64,000 nt of DNA from Sphaerolaimus hirsutus (GCA_964036195.1 OZ038452.1:4013042-4077041); one strand, 5' to 3'; counted from the first letter of the stretch, positions 20,501-28,873 are shown. Made by a program: numbers and translations. The notes: generated by a model from the sequence alone, not told the origin.

Positions 20501-21038
20501 ACCCAGACCCTGTCGACACCGGGGAGCTACGGCCGCTTTTTCCCCACGGTCGTCGAAATAAACCCCACTTACTTGATTTCCGCTGCTCTCGCCCGGGCTC
20601 AGCACTTACTGGCCTGTCGGGTCGCAGGAGCGGACTATCTGGTGGGCGTTCTGTTTCTGTGCCTCCACTGGACGCTCGTCGAGCCGCCCCAGTCGGTAGC
20701 GCACCTGGCGCGCAAGCCGGCGTATCCCAACAGCTGCCGCCTGTTCCTGCACGTGCAATTCCAAATTGCAGCACTGGCCGGACGACGGGAGTGCTATCCT
20801 CTGTGCGTCTGGTCCAAGTCGCTGCTTCCTGTGCGCGCTCGGCTTCCGCTTCCGCTTCCTGCGCACCTGCTTCAGCTCTTACCTGTTCAACCTCAGCGTC
20901 CTGCGCGTCCGCAGTCTGCTGTGCCCTGCGCAAAGCCGCTTCTCGGCGCGTGCGCTTCTGTAGCTGTTCTGCAGCTCTCCACACTTCCTCAACTGACCCT
21001 GGGATCGACGCTGGCCCTCCTGACCGCAGCGTTTCCAC
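14529..21038 (-). CDS. Gag / Env-like / protease / RT N-terminus polyprotein
   Basis: This is a 2169-residue frame starting at an ATG about 100 bases after the 5' LTR. Residues 15-75 form a charged coiled-coil-like stretch. Residues 100-490 are Ser/Thr/Pro/Ala-rich. Residues 498-700 resemble the Retrotrans_gag capsid fold (FKDWRRKWDIL ... DWATRLERAVKRAYP). A CCHC zinc knuckle is C770-x2-C773-x4-H778-x4-C783, followed by an RGG box (798-822). Residues 1077-1650 are an Env-like membrane segment (separate entry). The aspartic protease has LLDTGA (D1779) and ILGTD (1851-1855). RT begins about 2015, includes MVIDYRRLN (2135-2143), and stops at residue 2169, inside the RT domain, at a T7 run on the coding strand. 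Gag, Env-like and Pol are therefore in one uninterrupted frame with no Gag-Pol shift, which is unusual. It overlaps the second pol frame by about 70 bases. Confidence 0.93.
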   Translation of the reverse strand: METLRSGGPASIPGSVEEVWRAAEQLQKRTRREAALRRAQQTADAQDAEVEQVRAEAGAQEAEAEAERAQEAATWTRRTEDSTPVVRPVLQFGIARAGTGGSCWDTPACAPGALPTGAARRASSGGTETERPPDSPLLRPDRPVSAEPGREQRKSSKWGLFRRPWGKSGRSSPVSTGSGSQADSAGYAGEDEPVSSSAYQRRSGETSVNLIDTPVAIPDINIEFPSLAEELEEAENSLGELQLSAPRSSSTPRELASAQGSIESCVSSNRARRRIVGPSPINQSRMTSTPPPGSSVTTAPATLTTVTTTPAAAANQVTPGQILTAATAADPGRETTGYTREGWTFPGMIQLLHQWSGELSRAGPAAISVNASTADKNKLQAIRLGLSMYTSVGNPSALEQATTQFLAFCSNRGLIAPIASAANATLGAGTAPGNTTAQTVPPPASVSGSAGGSGAAPAPANATAQPATSVINLAGQPGPSSPGSSGSISPAPNPTDPDYLAQHQVPHGTAATLTALATQCDAFTGRADKSFKDWRRKWDILCDALGVSMRSRQKLLPIFLQKNANSIFVARRRELRALDYKAMMDRLEELFANPNAQHHAQREFIESTQSPTESVLDWATRLERAVKRAYPMLHSAQREGMCITKFHQGLDKDIRHNLAVHANISWKELVDNARMQESYKNLETVQKEHAKSAGEIVAETSNQVMERIMAMNLHPSVQSMEAESAENAKLKAKERALDERQKKLDAQEAKMMGAPRPRRELPPKRFENGCWECGSPDHFRYQCPNKPPPEPSAGNDSNQRGRGGDFRARGRGGGRGRGRGQGGQYPQNFGYPGGWVPMQLSQPMTVPSSQMMQPVYVQSQQPAAIGWHPQPQPAQRPLESQQGQSSSVPLLNPTTVTQVGECTYKAVTESSPSYARILFHHDQILSLQGLEPEAPEEEEMEEQPVASLQCKMHALMVDREQWISHWAYQREASSILFRTSWLDYLRRTAMHDLKDEDCVVLPDCRPHDDHNDTLTRIEWRVLRDAPLDPFLNEPPVILSPRTFSSTCVDKMAEFRDKTSAVPRQRAYSEPPYNNQVFGALFTVFTIAAVMACLSLIPLAAASTMPDTPLLCSDLTDHYDLYTYPDLPNCTALVDSAVSLTKPVPLKLTIYKRNMVEYRATAYRCVAATRSAHTYQNFWGDVTLEHFDSQPRAVDPSECESMMKYHKCNDGALQPVDELSNAWDTQYPTNVSYSGHGLYCCSWLITKTPQCGLFKGDVRMRYGAKVMQSTLGEVSKCNYKEGTCTLPDGSQLVWKPNPKAECPYEKWQEIAGLIRQDIWLARDHTLALSFRVKEEIISCGKKLWKSDQDIVVAPFEIPPIRYVREKRRAARPGFGVVDTGHLAAAMQAVYETSEQTMRAQAVSTCRHVQHFQELLRLAMTEHPTTTARWYMRDNEILAKAAPDGFLVHKCFAVKTYQLGTETGKGACHATVPIRMKLHGQNVTLHLDTITNALLFQPVMGTCTNRHNRVLKLHGQWYKYLPEKGALEHIPVYNTHSFPHRWQLERPTDVHHQIFAATTMYNLSELLPTTTLNDVWHSYAIVRRVHGMPTHAVDGSLQSHRLMARSMISVGFWDFDALRSWLQIWIYLVCAIVTCQYLLAALLAAAPPAATTLIERARRRLQRKSRPLITRHRDTGKRSFMKSYDGRLTVLNPTTGASEYASDDTVTVQMFPSIEYNHQLEMAEISMSPPVDRIRMITLSKDEQENIKSVVARRNGPVHVYYSPAVPVCMDGIMYHRCLLDTGAMRSLCSRDVFQEHRHGHDAVEETSPISHMRCAADSKLMIIGQLEMPIDIGGHTFRVVFQAIDGLVDNLILGTDVLRHMIIDMPARLLKIPSVGVSIPFDNHKPDVQIRAVFALVTAATEIKARHEAMVPVHLSAPVSYRTFTVTGLESVNLKDGVVAASAAYETSDEVFLMRVANVRDQPVTLQMEQKIGLVEPVDCVLKVKAGDPPEEWIRQCRANEATEPVSSSVPEKVIEDQLGEPLHVKCPDGHEMEFSVPQTLSENERKELAAVLLKHKGAFARHKYDIGYSELVDYRLQLTDRKPIACRMYRLSLDDQQYLEKHLRCLIEHDIIETSTSPYCAPTLVVSKPDGSKRMVIDYRRLNLVLHAPQFPLPRLDDTVDALSNCKFF
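14531..14537 (-). other. Frame break at an A7/T7 run inside RT
   Basis: ORF1 stops directly after this homopolymer, and the same RT domain continues in another frame (ORF2) across it. The break lies between the RT fingers and palm, not at a domain border. It is therefore more likely a one-base indel in this copy or a sequencing error than a programmed shift, though a T7 slippery run is physically capable of slipping. Confidence 0.8.
15399..15761 (-). other. Retropepsin-like aspartic protease domain within ORF1
   Basis: About residues 1760-1880 of ORF1. RCLLDTGAMRSLCS carries the catalytic D1779-T-G-A, and NLILGTDVLRHM (1849-1860) is the second family signature. It would cleave the polyprotein. 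It lies after the Env-like segment and directly before RT. Confidence 0.85.
16089..17810 (-). other. Env-like membrane glycoprotein segment between Gag and protease
   Basis: Residues 1077-1650 of ORF1. A hydrophobic signal-like segment (1077-1101, FGALFTVFTIAAVMACLSLI) is followed by a cysteine-rich ectodomain of about 510 residues. Potential N-glycosylation sites are at N1128, N1229, N1480 and N1560. A furin-type REKR (1363-1366) sits mid-ectodomain. A second membrane segment (about 1619-1645, WLQIWIYLVCAIVTCQYLLA) is followed by a basic stop-transfer RARRRLQRKSR. This architecture is that of an enveloped-virus surface glycoprotein cleaved into two subunits. The GTC...W.P cysteine pattern is loosely reminiscent of class III-type glycoproteins of negative-strand viruses, but I cannot assign the family. 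The two membrane segments would put Gag and Pol both on the cytosolic side, which is topologically workable for a polyprotein. Internal initiation or splicing are alternatives. Confidence 0.65.
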
Positions 21039-21144
21039 CCGGCGCGACAGATTGTTTGTTACTTATCACTTAACGGCTTGGCGTTGATCAGGCGCCGCAC
21101 CGTTCACTGAAGTGAATCAAGCAAACCACTCGCTGCTACCAAGT
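21039..21144 (-). other. 5' leader of the retrotransposon with primer-binding site
   Basis: This is the short leader between the 5' LTR and the gag ATG. Three bases after the LTR, the element strand reads TGGTAGCAGCGAGTGGTTT (+ strand 21123-21141), starting with TGG as expected for pairing to a tRNA CCA end. The acceptor-stem wording resembles a leucine-type tRNA, but I cannot settle which one. Confidence 0.65.
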
Positions 21145-23061
21145 TGTCATGAATCCGTGTATTCAGCTGTTTTTCGACTACACGATTCACGAGGTTTCTT
21201 TTACCGCACTTTTCCCTCTATTCCCACCTCACCGGCCGCTTGCCACTGCAGTGCACTGCACTGGGCCCGGAGGTCCAGATTATAAATGCGTGTTGTAAAT
21301 TTTAAGGAAACGTGTCCGAAGACGGTAGGTTTTTCAGAACGTGCGATGAACCACTCGGTGGCTCACGCTGTTCCGTTTCCCGCAGCACGCACGGCACTCA
21401 CACTCAGCATAAGCAGCGCGGTAATTAGAGCAGTTGTTAATTAGCTAACTAAGGGAAATCAGTTAGTACTTAGTGCCAATACAAAAGGGGGTCCAAGTTG
21501 GGTTGAGAAGAGAGTTTATTTTTTAGGGCAATGGAAGAACAGTAGCGGCAGAGTAGAAGCAAATCAGCTTACGTCGCATCGACGAAGTTGCCGGAAAAAA
21601 CAATTTCAGCTACTTATAAGGCAATCGAGACTACCATAATCGACTTGAATAAAAAGCTAAAAAAGACATAAAATTGCGAGGTTACAAAATCACTTTCAAA
21701 TCACATAAGCTCTGATGTAAGCACTTAGTAAATTCGTACGTAACACAGCTGCTTATGAAAAGAGTACAACTTAATATCAGCTAATAAAAGTAATTAAAAG
21801 CTTCATGCGACATGGGGCTTAACCTATAATTTACAAGTTCACTTGATACGACAATTACTCACTTCCATAATTACCTACAAATTCCTACTTAATATAAGAC
21901 AACTTAAAACAGAGAACAGTGCAGTGCAACACATATTTACTAAAACGGAATGAACAAAGTATGTACAAAAGCAATTACGGTATCATGATCCAACACAGCA
22001 ATTTAAGCTAATCAATAATTAGACAGCCAACACAAGCTTACAACTAATGTTAATTAATTAAGATACAGAACGATTAATTAGGCGCGTGGGAATGAAAGGC
22101 ACTGGCGTAACACGCTATGTACAACAGTTTCTACATGTCACATGGAAACTTTGTTTGGGGGTTTTGTATTCATAAGTTACGGTAGCTAGAAAATGCTCGC
22201 AGGCGCGAAATGCTTATCACCTCCGACCCCGCGACCCACTATTGTGACTATCCGGTCAGCTAGCGCCCGTGAGAAAGGTTTCAGCCCGATGGCCACACCC
22301 TTCCGAGCGCGAGGAGATATTTATGCTAGGGCGGCGGAAAAGTATTTTTTGGACTGCGACTTGTCACTTGGGGCGTTGTCAGAAGCTGTTCCTACCACCC
22401 ACCGATACTAGATGACGCACGACAATCTAGTCAACATGGGGAGGAACGCGGAACAGTGCTTTTGTATTTTTTTGAGTGAAATTCATTGTTCCTGGCTTCC
22501 GGTCGCCACCTACCTATCAGCCGTCAGTCTCCGCCTCTGCCCAAAGATAAGTAAAGGGTAGAATGTGCTTTAGACCGCCCAGAGAGTCACAACAGTGTGC
22601 CGGCGAGCCCAAAGGCGGCCACACGCCGCGCCGCGGCATTTCAAAGTGAAAAATGTGAAATTCCCCTCTCACCTTATGCCATGTGGAATGCAGTTACACC
22701 TAAGTTAGACATAACCTAGCTAAATTGACTTAAATAGATTTGGCGCACGAAAACAGTAATTAAAATTGGGGGGTAAGGAAACAATTTTGTGCAGAGCACT
22801 ACAACCACTAGAAAACATGGCGAACTCGGTCAGCCCATGTAGCGATGCAGTGCTCTGACGGGGTACTGCGCAGCCCACTGCAGGGCTGTGTATGCCATGC
22901 AGTCCCCGTTGCCGTCGAAAAGCCGTCGCAATGTCTGAGAAAGTTTGCCCAAATTTAGTTCACAACATACATAGTAGTTTACGTTCCGTGAATTATTGTT
23001 GCATTTGTTTGTCTAAAATTTTGTGGGGTGGTGTTTTTCCCATCGTAAAAACGCTCTTACA
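21145..23061 (-). repeat. 5' LTR of the retrotransposon (1917 bp)
   Basis: This is the upstream LTR in element orientation and contains the promoter. It is nearly identical to 5023-6953, with about six substitutions and the absence of 14 bases near 22842. TSD AATA follows at 23062-23065. The near identity implies a recent insertion, since LTRs are identical at integration. Confidence 0.93.
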
Positions 23062-23218
23062 AATACTACACATAAAAATTTTTACGTTTACGTTTTTTTT
23101 ATGTATTCCTTGGTATTTTAAAAATACCTTACGTTTTGGTATTTATACTTTTGATTTGGAAAAGGTATTTACGTTTACGTTTACGTTTTCCAAAAATACC
23201 AATATTTGTACAACTCTG

Positions 23219-23939
23219 CCCCCTACAGGGTGGGTCGCCCTGAGCACAAACAATTTTTGCGGCTTTTTTAGTGCCCCACACAGGTCAAGCCCCCACTGAT
23301 TTCTTACACTGCGGGTGCCGTACCTCCAGCCGTGGGAGGGGTATACCGTAAATGCTCTATTAGGATGACCCCCCTCCAATAAAGCGACCTCTCCAATAGT
23401 ACGACCCTCTTTGGCACGTTGTGTAAGTATAAAGCGACCCTCCCCAACAAAAAAAACAAAAAATGGACATGAGGAAATGATGTCACAATTTTTGGACAAT
23501 GCTAATTCACTTACAAGGTGGCAACCACTTAGCCAGAGCCAGCAGGCAATTCACAAGAGTATACATATTGCTATATTGCAAGGGCAATATTTCTTTACAA
23601 TGCCATGCTCATAAACTTGGCAGACATTATGGGAATCAATATCTGGAAGGAACCACACCGTAAAATCAAAAATGGGGGGACGGGCTTGATCGGGCAGGTG
23701 TTTATTTATTTACATATTTAATTCATAAAACGTTTTTTTTGTGAATGTTAAATGTTGTAAAATGATTCTACCTATCAATGTGAGGTGGGAGTTATTCGAG
23801 AGGGGGGCGTCATTTTTTCTCACACTCACAAGAGGGGGAGACTTAGTCAAGAGGGGGAGTTATTTGAGGAGGGGGATGTATTCGAGCATATACGGTAATT
23901 AAAGACTGCAGCTTAACCCCCCCCCCCTAAAATTTCCAG
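23219..23939. other. Right-hand remnants of the nested stack, before UGT exon
   Basis: It contains the continuation of foldback E (23227-23345), one end of P5 starting CCGTAAATGCTCTATTAGG at 23346, the terminal part of E (to 23702), and G-tract element sequence ending GAGCATATACGG at 23895. A C-run and CCAG at 23936-23939 form the putative 3' splice site of the next exon. No gene is in this stretch. Confidence 0.55.
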
Positions 23940-23940
23940 A

Positions 23941-24141
23941 TCCCCGTCACATGTTCCAGGCTGTATGTCTTCCAGCATGGACAGGATGTCCTTCTTCGAA
24001 CGTCTCTCCAATTTTTTTATCGTCATCACGCTCGAACTTCTGTATTCGTCCAATATTTTGACCAACATGAGGCAATGTGCGATGTACAAGGAGTCGCCGA
24101 ATTATGACCACCCAGATTGCTGGAGCGATTTGGGAACGGGG
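23941..24141 (+). CDS. UDP-glycosyltransferase exon (N-terminal domain part)
   Basis: The reading starts after AATTTCCAG plus one base completing a codon, and gives PSHVPGCMSSSMDRMSFFER, then a hydrophobic helix-rich stretch and YDHPDCW. In UGTs the acceptor-binding N-terminal domain has a P-S-x-V-P-G ... M-S-F-x-E-R block followed by a long helix, and this fits well. A GTAATA donor follows GGG at 24141 in phase 0, matching the phase of the next exon. UGTs transfer sugar from a UDP-sugar to lipophilic small molecules in the ER lumen. Earlier exons (signal peptide, first about 170 residues) were not found. A shorter or longer 5' boundary is possible. Confidence 0.7.
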
Positions 24142-24579
24142 GTAATATTGCGTTCAAAGTGCCGTATATCGTCTAAAAAGACCCCTGGGGCATTATTTTA
24201 CGTCGAGTTTTTGAGAGGGGAGTTTTTCAAGGGGGGAGTTATTCAAGGGGGGGGGGCTTGACAGAATCCATCTCTCAATAATGTCCAAAACTCTACATGC
24301 ACAGACCCACCATTTCCAAAGTTCTCCAATGTAAGATCAGTTGAAGACATAAAGTTGGTCACACTGAAACCTCCCGATCCAGGACGATCTAATGGGAGAC
24401 GATCCGGAAACCATAAAAACTTTTGCACCAAGCCAAAAAACTCGGTAGACATTATGGGAGTCGATCGTATAAATTATATTTGGAATGAGTGTCACTATTA
24501 ACTAAAGATCGGGTAACATGTCAACTTGGCTCACGTCCAGTTGCGTATTATAAAACGCAGGATTTATTTTTGCATGACT

Positions 24580-24923
24580 GATAATGGCTGCGGAACGTAA
24601 TTAAGCGACGACAAATGATCGCTAATTGCGGCCCACACACTAGTTGACACATTAGCGATCATTTGCGGCCACTTAATTGCATTCCACAACCATAACTGGT
24701 GACGCGAAAATAAATGCTGCGTTTTTCACCCTCGTACGTATAACACGCAAGTGGATGCGGGCCAGTTTAACACATAGGTATCATCACATCGGGTGGGCGC
24801 GCCAGCGCCATCCCTCGCTGCCGAAGGAGGGCGCAAGCGACCCACCCATAATATGGTCAGACACACCAAAATGCGGAAATCGCAAAATTAAAATCGCAAT
24901 AACTTCGGAACGCGACAAGCTAC
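24580..24923. repeat. Family D repeat, left part (interrupted)
   Basis: From about 24780 the sequence GGTGGGCGCGCCAGCGCCAT followed by CCCTCGCTGCCGA and ATATGGTCAGACACACC matches 56850-56990 closely. This copy is cut at CAAGCTAC by the hAT-like element 24924-25968 and resumes at 27929. Upstream (24580-24680) is a short CACACACTAGTTGACACA repeat also seen at 34983 and 38165. Confidence 0.65.
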
Positions 24924-25968
24924 CAGAGTTGCGAAAGCGTATTTACGCTTACCCGAAATACCCGGGTAAATGGGTATTTACTTACGCTTTCGTAAAATAC
25001 CCGTACGCTTTATTACGCTTTCCCGGCGGAAATACCCGGGTACTAAAAGCGTAAATTTTTTTCACGCAACCCAGTTTTACGCTTTTGAAAAAGGAAGAAA
25101 GGAACATAAAGTGATTGAGAAAGCGTACAAAAAAACGTGTGCGCTAACGGAGTGAAAAAAGGCACATGTGCAAATTGTGACGTCTAGCAATATCGTGGCT
25201 TACGATAAGGAATTTTCGTCAGATAATGGATACCGTATTTCCTTGAAATACACCCAGGGTTTTTCTCAAAGTGCAAAATATAAGCTTCTAGGTATACACT
25301 TACATAAGTATGTACCTATTAACCTAGTTGATATAAGCCCTGTCCTAATATAACTCTGTATTCTTTTTAACGTGCACAGCAAAAAATGGATCCGTGAAGC
25401 GTGTGGAAGCGGGCTGGATGCGCGTGAAGCGGCGCGCTTCCACACCCTTCCACACGCTTCCACCAACATCACGAGATTCTGGGTGAAGTGTCTTCCACAC
25501 GCTTCCCCCGCGTATACATTTGCGTGGGAGCGCCATATTAAGAAGCGTGAAGTGCCTTCACACAGATTTTCGTGATGTGTGTGGAAGCGCTGGCAGCTTG
25601 GTGAAGCGTTCGGGAAGTGTTGGCGTGAAGGCACTTCCCGACGCTTCACCGCGCATCCACACACCAATTTTTTGCTGTGGTGTGTTTCGTATTGCACAGA
25701 TAGAAAACTGCAGTTTTTGGATATTATTAGACACATTTTGGGTAGGGGTATTTTGAGGGGGTGTTTTGAGTAAATACGGTAATCCGATAATCTGACGCTC
25801 AACGGCAAGAGCACCTTGTAAAACTTTTTTTACGCTTACGCTTTATTTTACGCTTTCCTAGGTATTTTAAAAATACCTTACGCTTTTAGTATCCATACCC
25901 ATAATTTGGAAAGTGTATTTACGCTTACGCTTACGCTTTCCAAAAATACCGGTATTTTAACAACTCTG
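24924..25968. mobile_element. hAT-like CAGAGTTG element, 1045 bp
   Basis: It starts CAGAGTTGCGAAAGCG and ends TTAACAACTCTG, with an exact 8-bp duplication CAAGCTAC at 24916-24923 and 25969-25976. Subterminal arrays of TACGCTTACGC alternate with paired AAATACCCGGGTA and AAAATACC blocks. The centre (25380-25680) is rich in GTGGAAGCG / CGCTTCCAC inverted pairs. No transposase is encoded. Confidence 0.9.
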
Positions 25969-25984
25969 CAAGCTACGGCAAAAC

Positions 25985-27928
25985 TAGGGTGTCAAAAAAA
26001 TTTTTTTACGGAAAACGGAAAACGGAAAGGTAAAATTTTTTCACTTTACGGAAAACGGAAAGGTAAAAAAAAAAATTTCTGCCGGAAAACGGAAAATGGA
26101 AAGGTAAAAAAATTTCACTCAGCGGAAAACGGAAAACGGAAAGGTAAAAAAAATTGTTGGCCGGAAAACGGAAAACGGAAAAATGAAATGCCGGAAAACG
26201 GAAAGCCAAATTTTCACGGAAATGGAAAAAAAGTTAAATTAGCATGGTAATAGACAAATTTGCAGAAGGAAAACCTGCATGCAGGTATGCCTGTTTGGCT
26301 TTGATTGTGGTAGCTGTACATTCTGCAACTATGGATCATGCCTGTAACTTCACTTGTAGTTCAAGCTTAACTGAACCAACAAAAAATCATCAAAAAGTAG
26401 CCATAGTGGCCATAGGAAAGGAAACACTACGACAATTTCACAGTCTAGAAGCAGTGGGAATCACTGATGCCCCCTATGCAATTGATGACGACATTGCAGA
26501 GGAGATGATAATAAATAGCATAAAATTCAACGACAACATCAAACAATAGTATATTGACTGGCCGTATAAAGAGAGTATCAGTGACCTGCCCACGGGAAAA
26601 GCAGAAGCCTTGGTGCGGTTTAAATCACTGATAAGAAGATTCAACAAAGATCCAAACTTATTCGAACAATACCGGAAAGTTTTGGATGACCAACTAGAAA
26701 AGGGAATAATTGAGATCTGTGACGACAAAACAGACAACAAGGGGATTCATTATCTGCCACACCAGCCAGTAATCACACCAGGCAAATCGACATCATGCAG
26801 AATCGTGTACGATGGGTCGGCAGGTAAGCCCAGTTTCAACGAGTGCCTTTTTAGAGGACCAATTACAACACCATTAGCACTGGGCTTACTACTGCGGTTC
26901 AGGGCAGGCAATCTAGCATTAATTGCCGATATTGAAAAGGTATTTTTGCAAATAGGATTGCATGACCAGACACAATTTTTCTGGCTGAAAGATGCCTCAA
27001 AACCAGTAACTGAAAATAACTTAATAGTACTTTGTTTTTTAATGCGTACTGTTTGGACTTGTCTGCAGCCCAGCAATTTTGGGAGCAGTCATAAAATACC
27101 ATTTAAATGTGACAATGAACAACATGAATGAATATGAAGAAAATGAAGGGGAACGAAACCAGTTGGCGATGATAATAAACAACATTTACGTCGATAACTT
27201 CATCATGAGTGTCACAAATGAAGTTGAAGCTTTAGAACTATATTACAAAGTCAAAGCTTTATTTAACCAATGTTCTATGAACATGAGGGAATGGCTGTCA
27301 AACTCCAGATCAGTCATGAATGAAATAGCAGAAAATGATAGGAGTCCAAAGGTGAATAAAATTGTCACAGTAATGGGCATGAAATAAAATCACCGAACGG
27401 ACATGCTGGCAATATCAACACCAAAATTGCAAATTGACAGCATCACAACACCAACCAGACAAAACTTGAATAAATTATTGGTGTCAGCATATGACCCAAT
27501 TGGGTTCACAGCACCTGTTTCACTGACCCTGAAATCCCAGTTGTCAATGCTGCTCCAAGAGACAAAAACAACACAATGGGATGAGCCAACTGAAGATAAA
27601 TACAGATTGGAAAAACAATGGAAAAATGCCAGAAAACTGAAAATTGAGCCAGACAATGGAAAAATGGCCTGGTAAAACGGAAACGGAAAGGTAAAAATTT
27701 TTCAGCCGGAAAACGGAAAAATGGGCCGGAAAAATGGAAACAGAAAGGTAAAAAATTTTCAGCTGCCGGAAAACGGAAAACGGAAAGGTAAAAATTTTTC
27801 AGCTGCCGGAAAACGGAAAACGGAAAGGTAAAAAATTTTCGGCTGCCGGAAAACGGAAAACGGAAAGGTAAAAAATTTTTCTGCGGAAAGGCGGAAACGG
27901 AAAACGGAAACGGAAATTTGACACCCTA
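25985..27928. mobile_element. hAT-like TAGGGTGTCAAA element carrying a BEL/Pao fragment
   Basis: It starts TAGGGTGTCAAA and ends TTTGACACCCTA, with an exact 8-bp duplication GGCAAAAC at 25977-25984 and 27929-27936. Its left duplication abuts the right duplication of the neighbouring hAT-like element with no base between. Both subterminal zones are arrays of GGAAAACGGAAAGGTAAAA in the same orientation (26010-26235 and 27672-27915). Between them lies the retroelement pol fragment, so a DNA transposon appears to have captured retrotransposon sequence. Confidence 0.85.
26244..27675 (+). pseudogene. Degenerate BEL/Pao pol fragment (RT region)
   Basis: The + strand frames give blocks typical of BEL/Pao polymerases. 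They are FHSLEAVGITD (after the protease), WPYKESISDLP, ALVRFKSLIRRFNKDPNLFE, RIVYDGSAGKPSFNECL, LLLRFRAGNLALIADIEKVF, IYVDNFIM (catalytic box variant), and AYDPIGFTAPVSL. It is broken by an in-frame TAG near 26547, frame changes around 27020-27080 and a stop near 27385. No integrase or gag follows, so it is a dead fragment. It lies in the same orientation as the UGT gene, inside a UGT intron. Confidence 0.85.
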
Positions 27929-27936
27929 GGCAAAAC

Positions 27937-28873
27937 CGATTATACCATTGAATAGCCCGTGTCGAAAAGTACCCCCATGCAAATTGTCAGATCAAATGGT
28001 CGTGTTGGGATGAAGTTATTACACATTTTCTTTTCTAGGCAGTGTTGTTGTTGTTAATGTTGTTGTTCTTCTTCTTGTTCTCCCGACAATCTTAAAACTG
28101 CAATAACTTTCCAGTAACACAACCAATCTTCACGAGTGATGGCTCATATGAAAGAGCATATGATGCCATTTATTATTTTCAAAAAAAATTTCACAGGCTC
28201 CGCCCACTTTGGGACCGTAGCTGTTTGAAATCTTCAAACCTCAATAAATTTAAAATTTAATTACAAACGCAGCAATACAAAAATGTTGATGTGCACCATG
28301 ACTAGAGCTTTCAAATGAGCTACTTTTTGGCAATTTTGGTTGAGATTTACAAAAGTTATTTAACTTTGCTTGTTTTGCGTAAAATGCACACATGTGCCTG
28401 AAGTACTGCTTGATGTGATATTGAGCATGTGACCTTGGAGTCAGTGATTACTTTCAGTCATAATATTGTAGTGGTTAATGTCAAGTCAAATGTCAAGTGA
28501 AATAAAAAGTCAAATGTCAAGTTGTCTGTCAGCTGATAAATGACAAGTGGTAATACAAAGTCAGAAATGGCAATTGAGGCACCTAGTTCCGAACTGAGCA
28601 TCTAGTTCTAGCATCTATTTTTCAAATTTGTTCAATTTTTTTCAAAAATTTTTTATTTTATGATTATTTTGATTATTAAAAAAAATTAAATTTTTTTAAA
28701 TTAAATCAAAAGTTATTTAAGTTTTTTCAAAGTTTTTTTTCTTCAATTTTTTTTTTAATTTTTTGAAAGTTTTTTTAAATATTCAAATTTTTGTAAAAAT
28801 TAAAAAGTAATTTAAAAAAGGAATAAATTATTTTTTAAAGTTAAAAAAATTTTGAGGCAATTGAGGCATCTAA
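27937..28873. repeat. Family D repeat, right part, then AT-rich tract
   Basis: 27937-28430 continues family D, including GAAAGAGCATATGATG and GGTTTGAAATCTTCAAA-like wording shared with 57000-57460. 28440-28600 has GTCAAGT/GTCAAATG short repeats. 28610-28860 is a T/A homopolymer-rich tract. No gene is seen. Confidence 0.6.

Larger units (their letters stand above)
5023..23061 (-). mobile_element. Giant Ty3/Gypsy-type LTR retrotransposon with helicase ORF
   Basis: This is an 18,039-bp element on the minus strand, bounded by near-identical LTRs of 1931 and 1917 bases that start TG and end CA. A 4-bp target duplication AATA is present at 5019-5022 and 23062-23065. The coding order 5' to 3' is Gag, Env-like segment, protease, RT, RNase H, integrase, then a separate helicase ORF. 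The pol order, the YIDD box and the GPY/F-like integrase tail place it in Ty3/Gypsy. The LTRs differ by only about six bases plus one 14-base deletion, so the insertion is recent. It interrupts the hAT-like element 3680-23218. Confidence 0.95.
3680..23218. mobile_element. hAT-like CAGAGTTG element, interrupted by the LTR element
   Basis: It starts CAGAGTTGGAAAAACG and ends TTTGTACAACTCTG. The 8-bp target duplication CCCCCTAC is exact at 3672-3679 and 23219-23226. The terminal pattern YARNG and 8-bp duplication are those of the hAT superfamily. After removing the LTR retrotransposon the element is about 1.5 kb and has no transposase. Its subterminal ACGTTTACGTTT arrays match the complete copies at 24924-25968, 50829-52050 and 52295-53113. 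Confidence 0.85.
3524..23702. mobile_element. Foldback element E copy 1, split by nested insertions
   Basis: The left terminus AACACCTGCCCGATCAA follows TA at 3522-3523. The right terminus is its inverted form, ending GGCAGGTGTT before TA at 23703-23704. The interior wording (GGCCCCCCATTTTTGAT, then TCTAGGGCGC, then AGGGTGGGTCGCCCT) matches copy 2 at 28874-30012. The continuity of this copy is broken exactly at the hAT-like insertion 3680-23218. The right arm is shorter than in copy 2, so part has been lost or replaced near 23346-23650. Confidence 0.75.
3297..23895. mobile_element. Possible outermost TA-type G-tract element holding the nest
   Basis: The left part (about 3297-3523) has AATAAGTCTCCCGGG and GAGTTTTTTGAGGGGGG. 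The right part (23705-23895) has GAGTTATTTGAGGAGGGGG and ends GAGCATATACGG followed by TA. Together they look like the two halves of one palindromic G-tract element split by the TA-flanked foldback at 3524-23702. The left terminus is degenerate, so the boundary is uncertain. Confidence 0.35.

Noticed and set aside
20225-21087. + strand frames of 228-282 codons over the gag start
   Set aside because: Antisense shadows of the Gag N-terminus; no recognisable domain.
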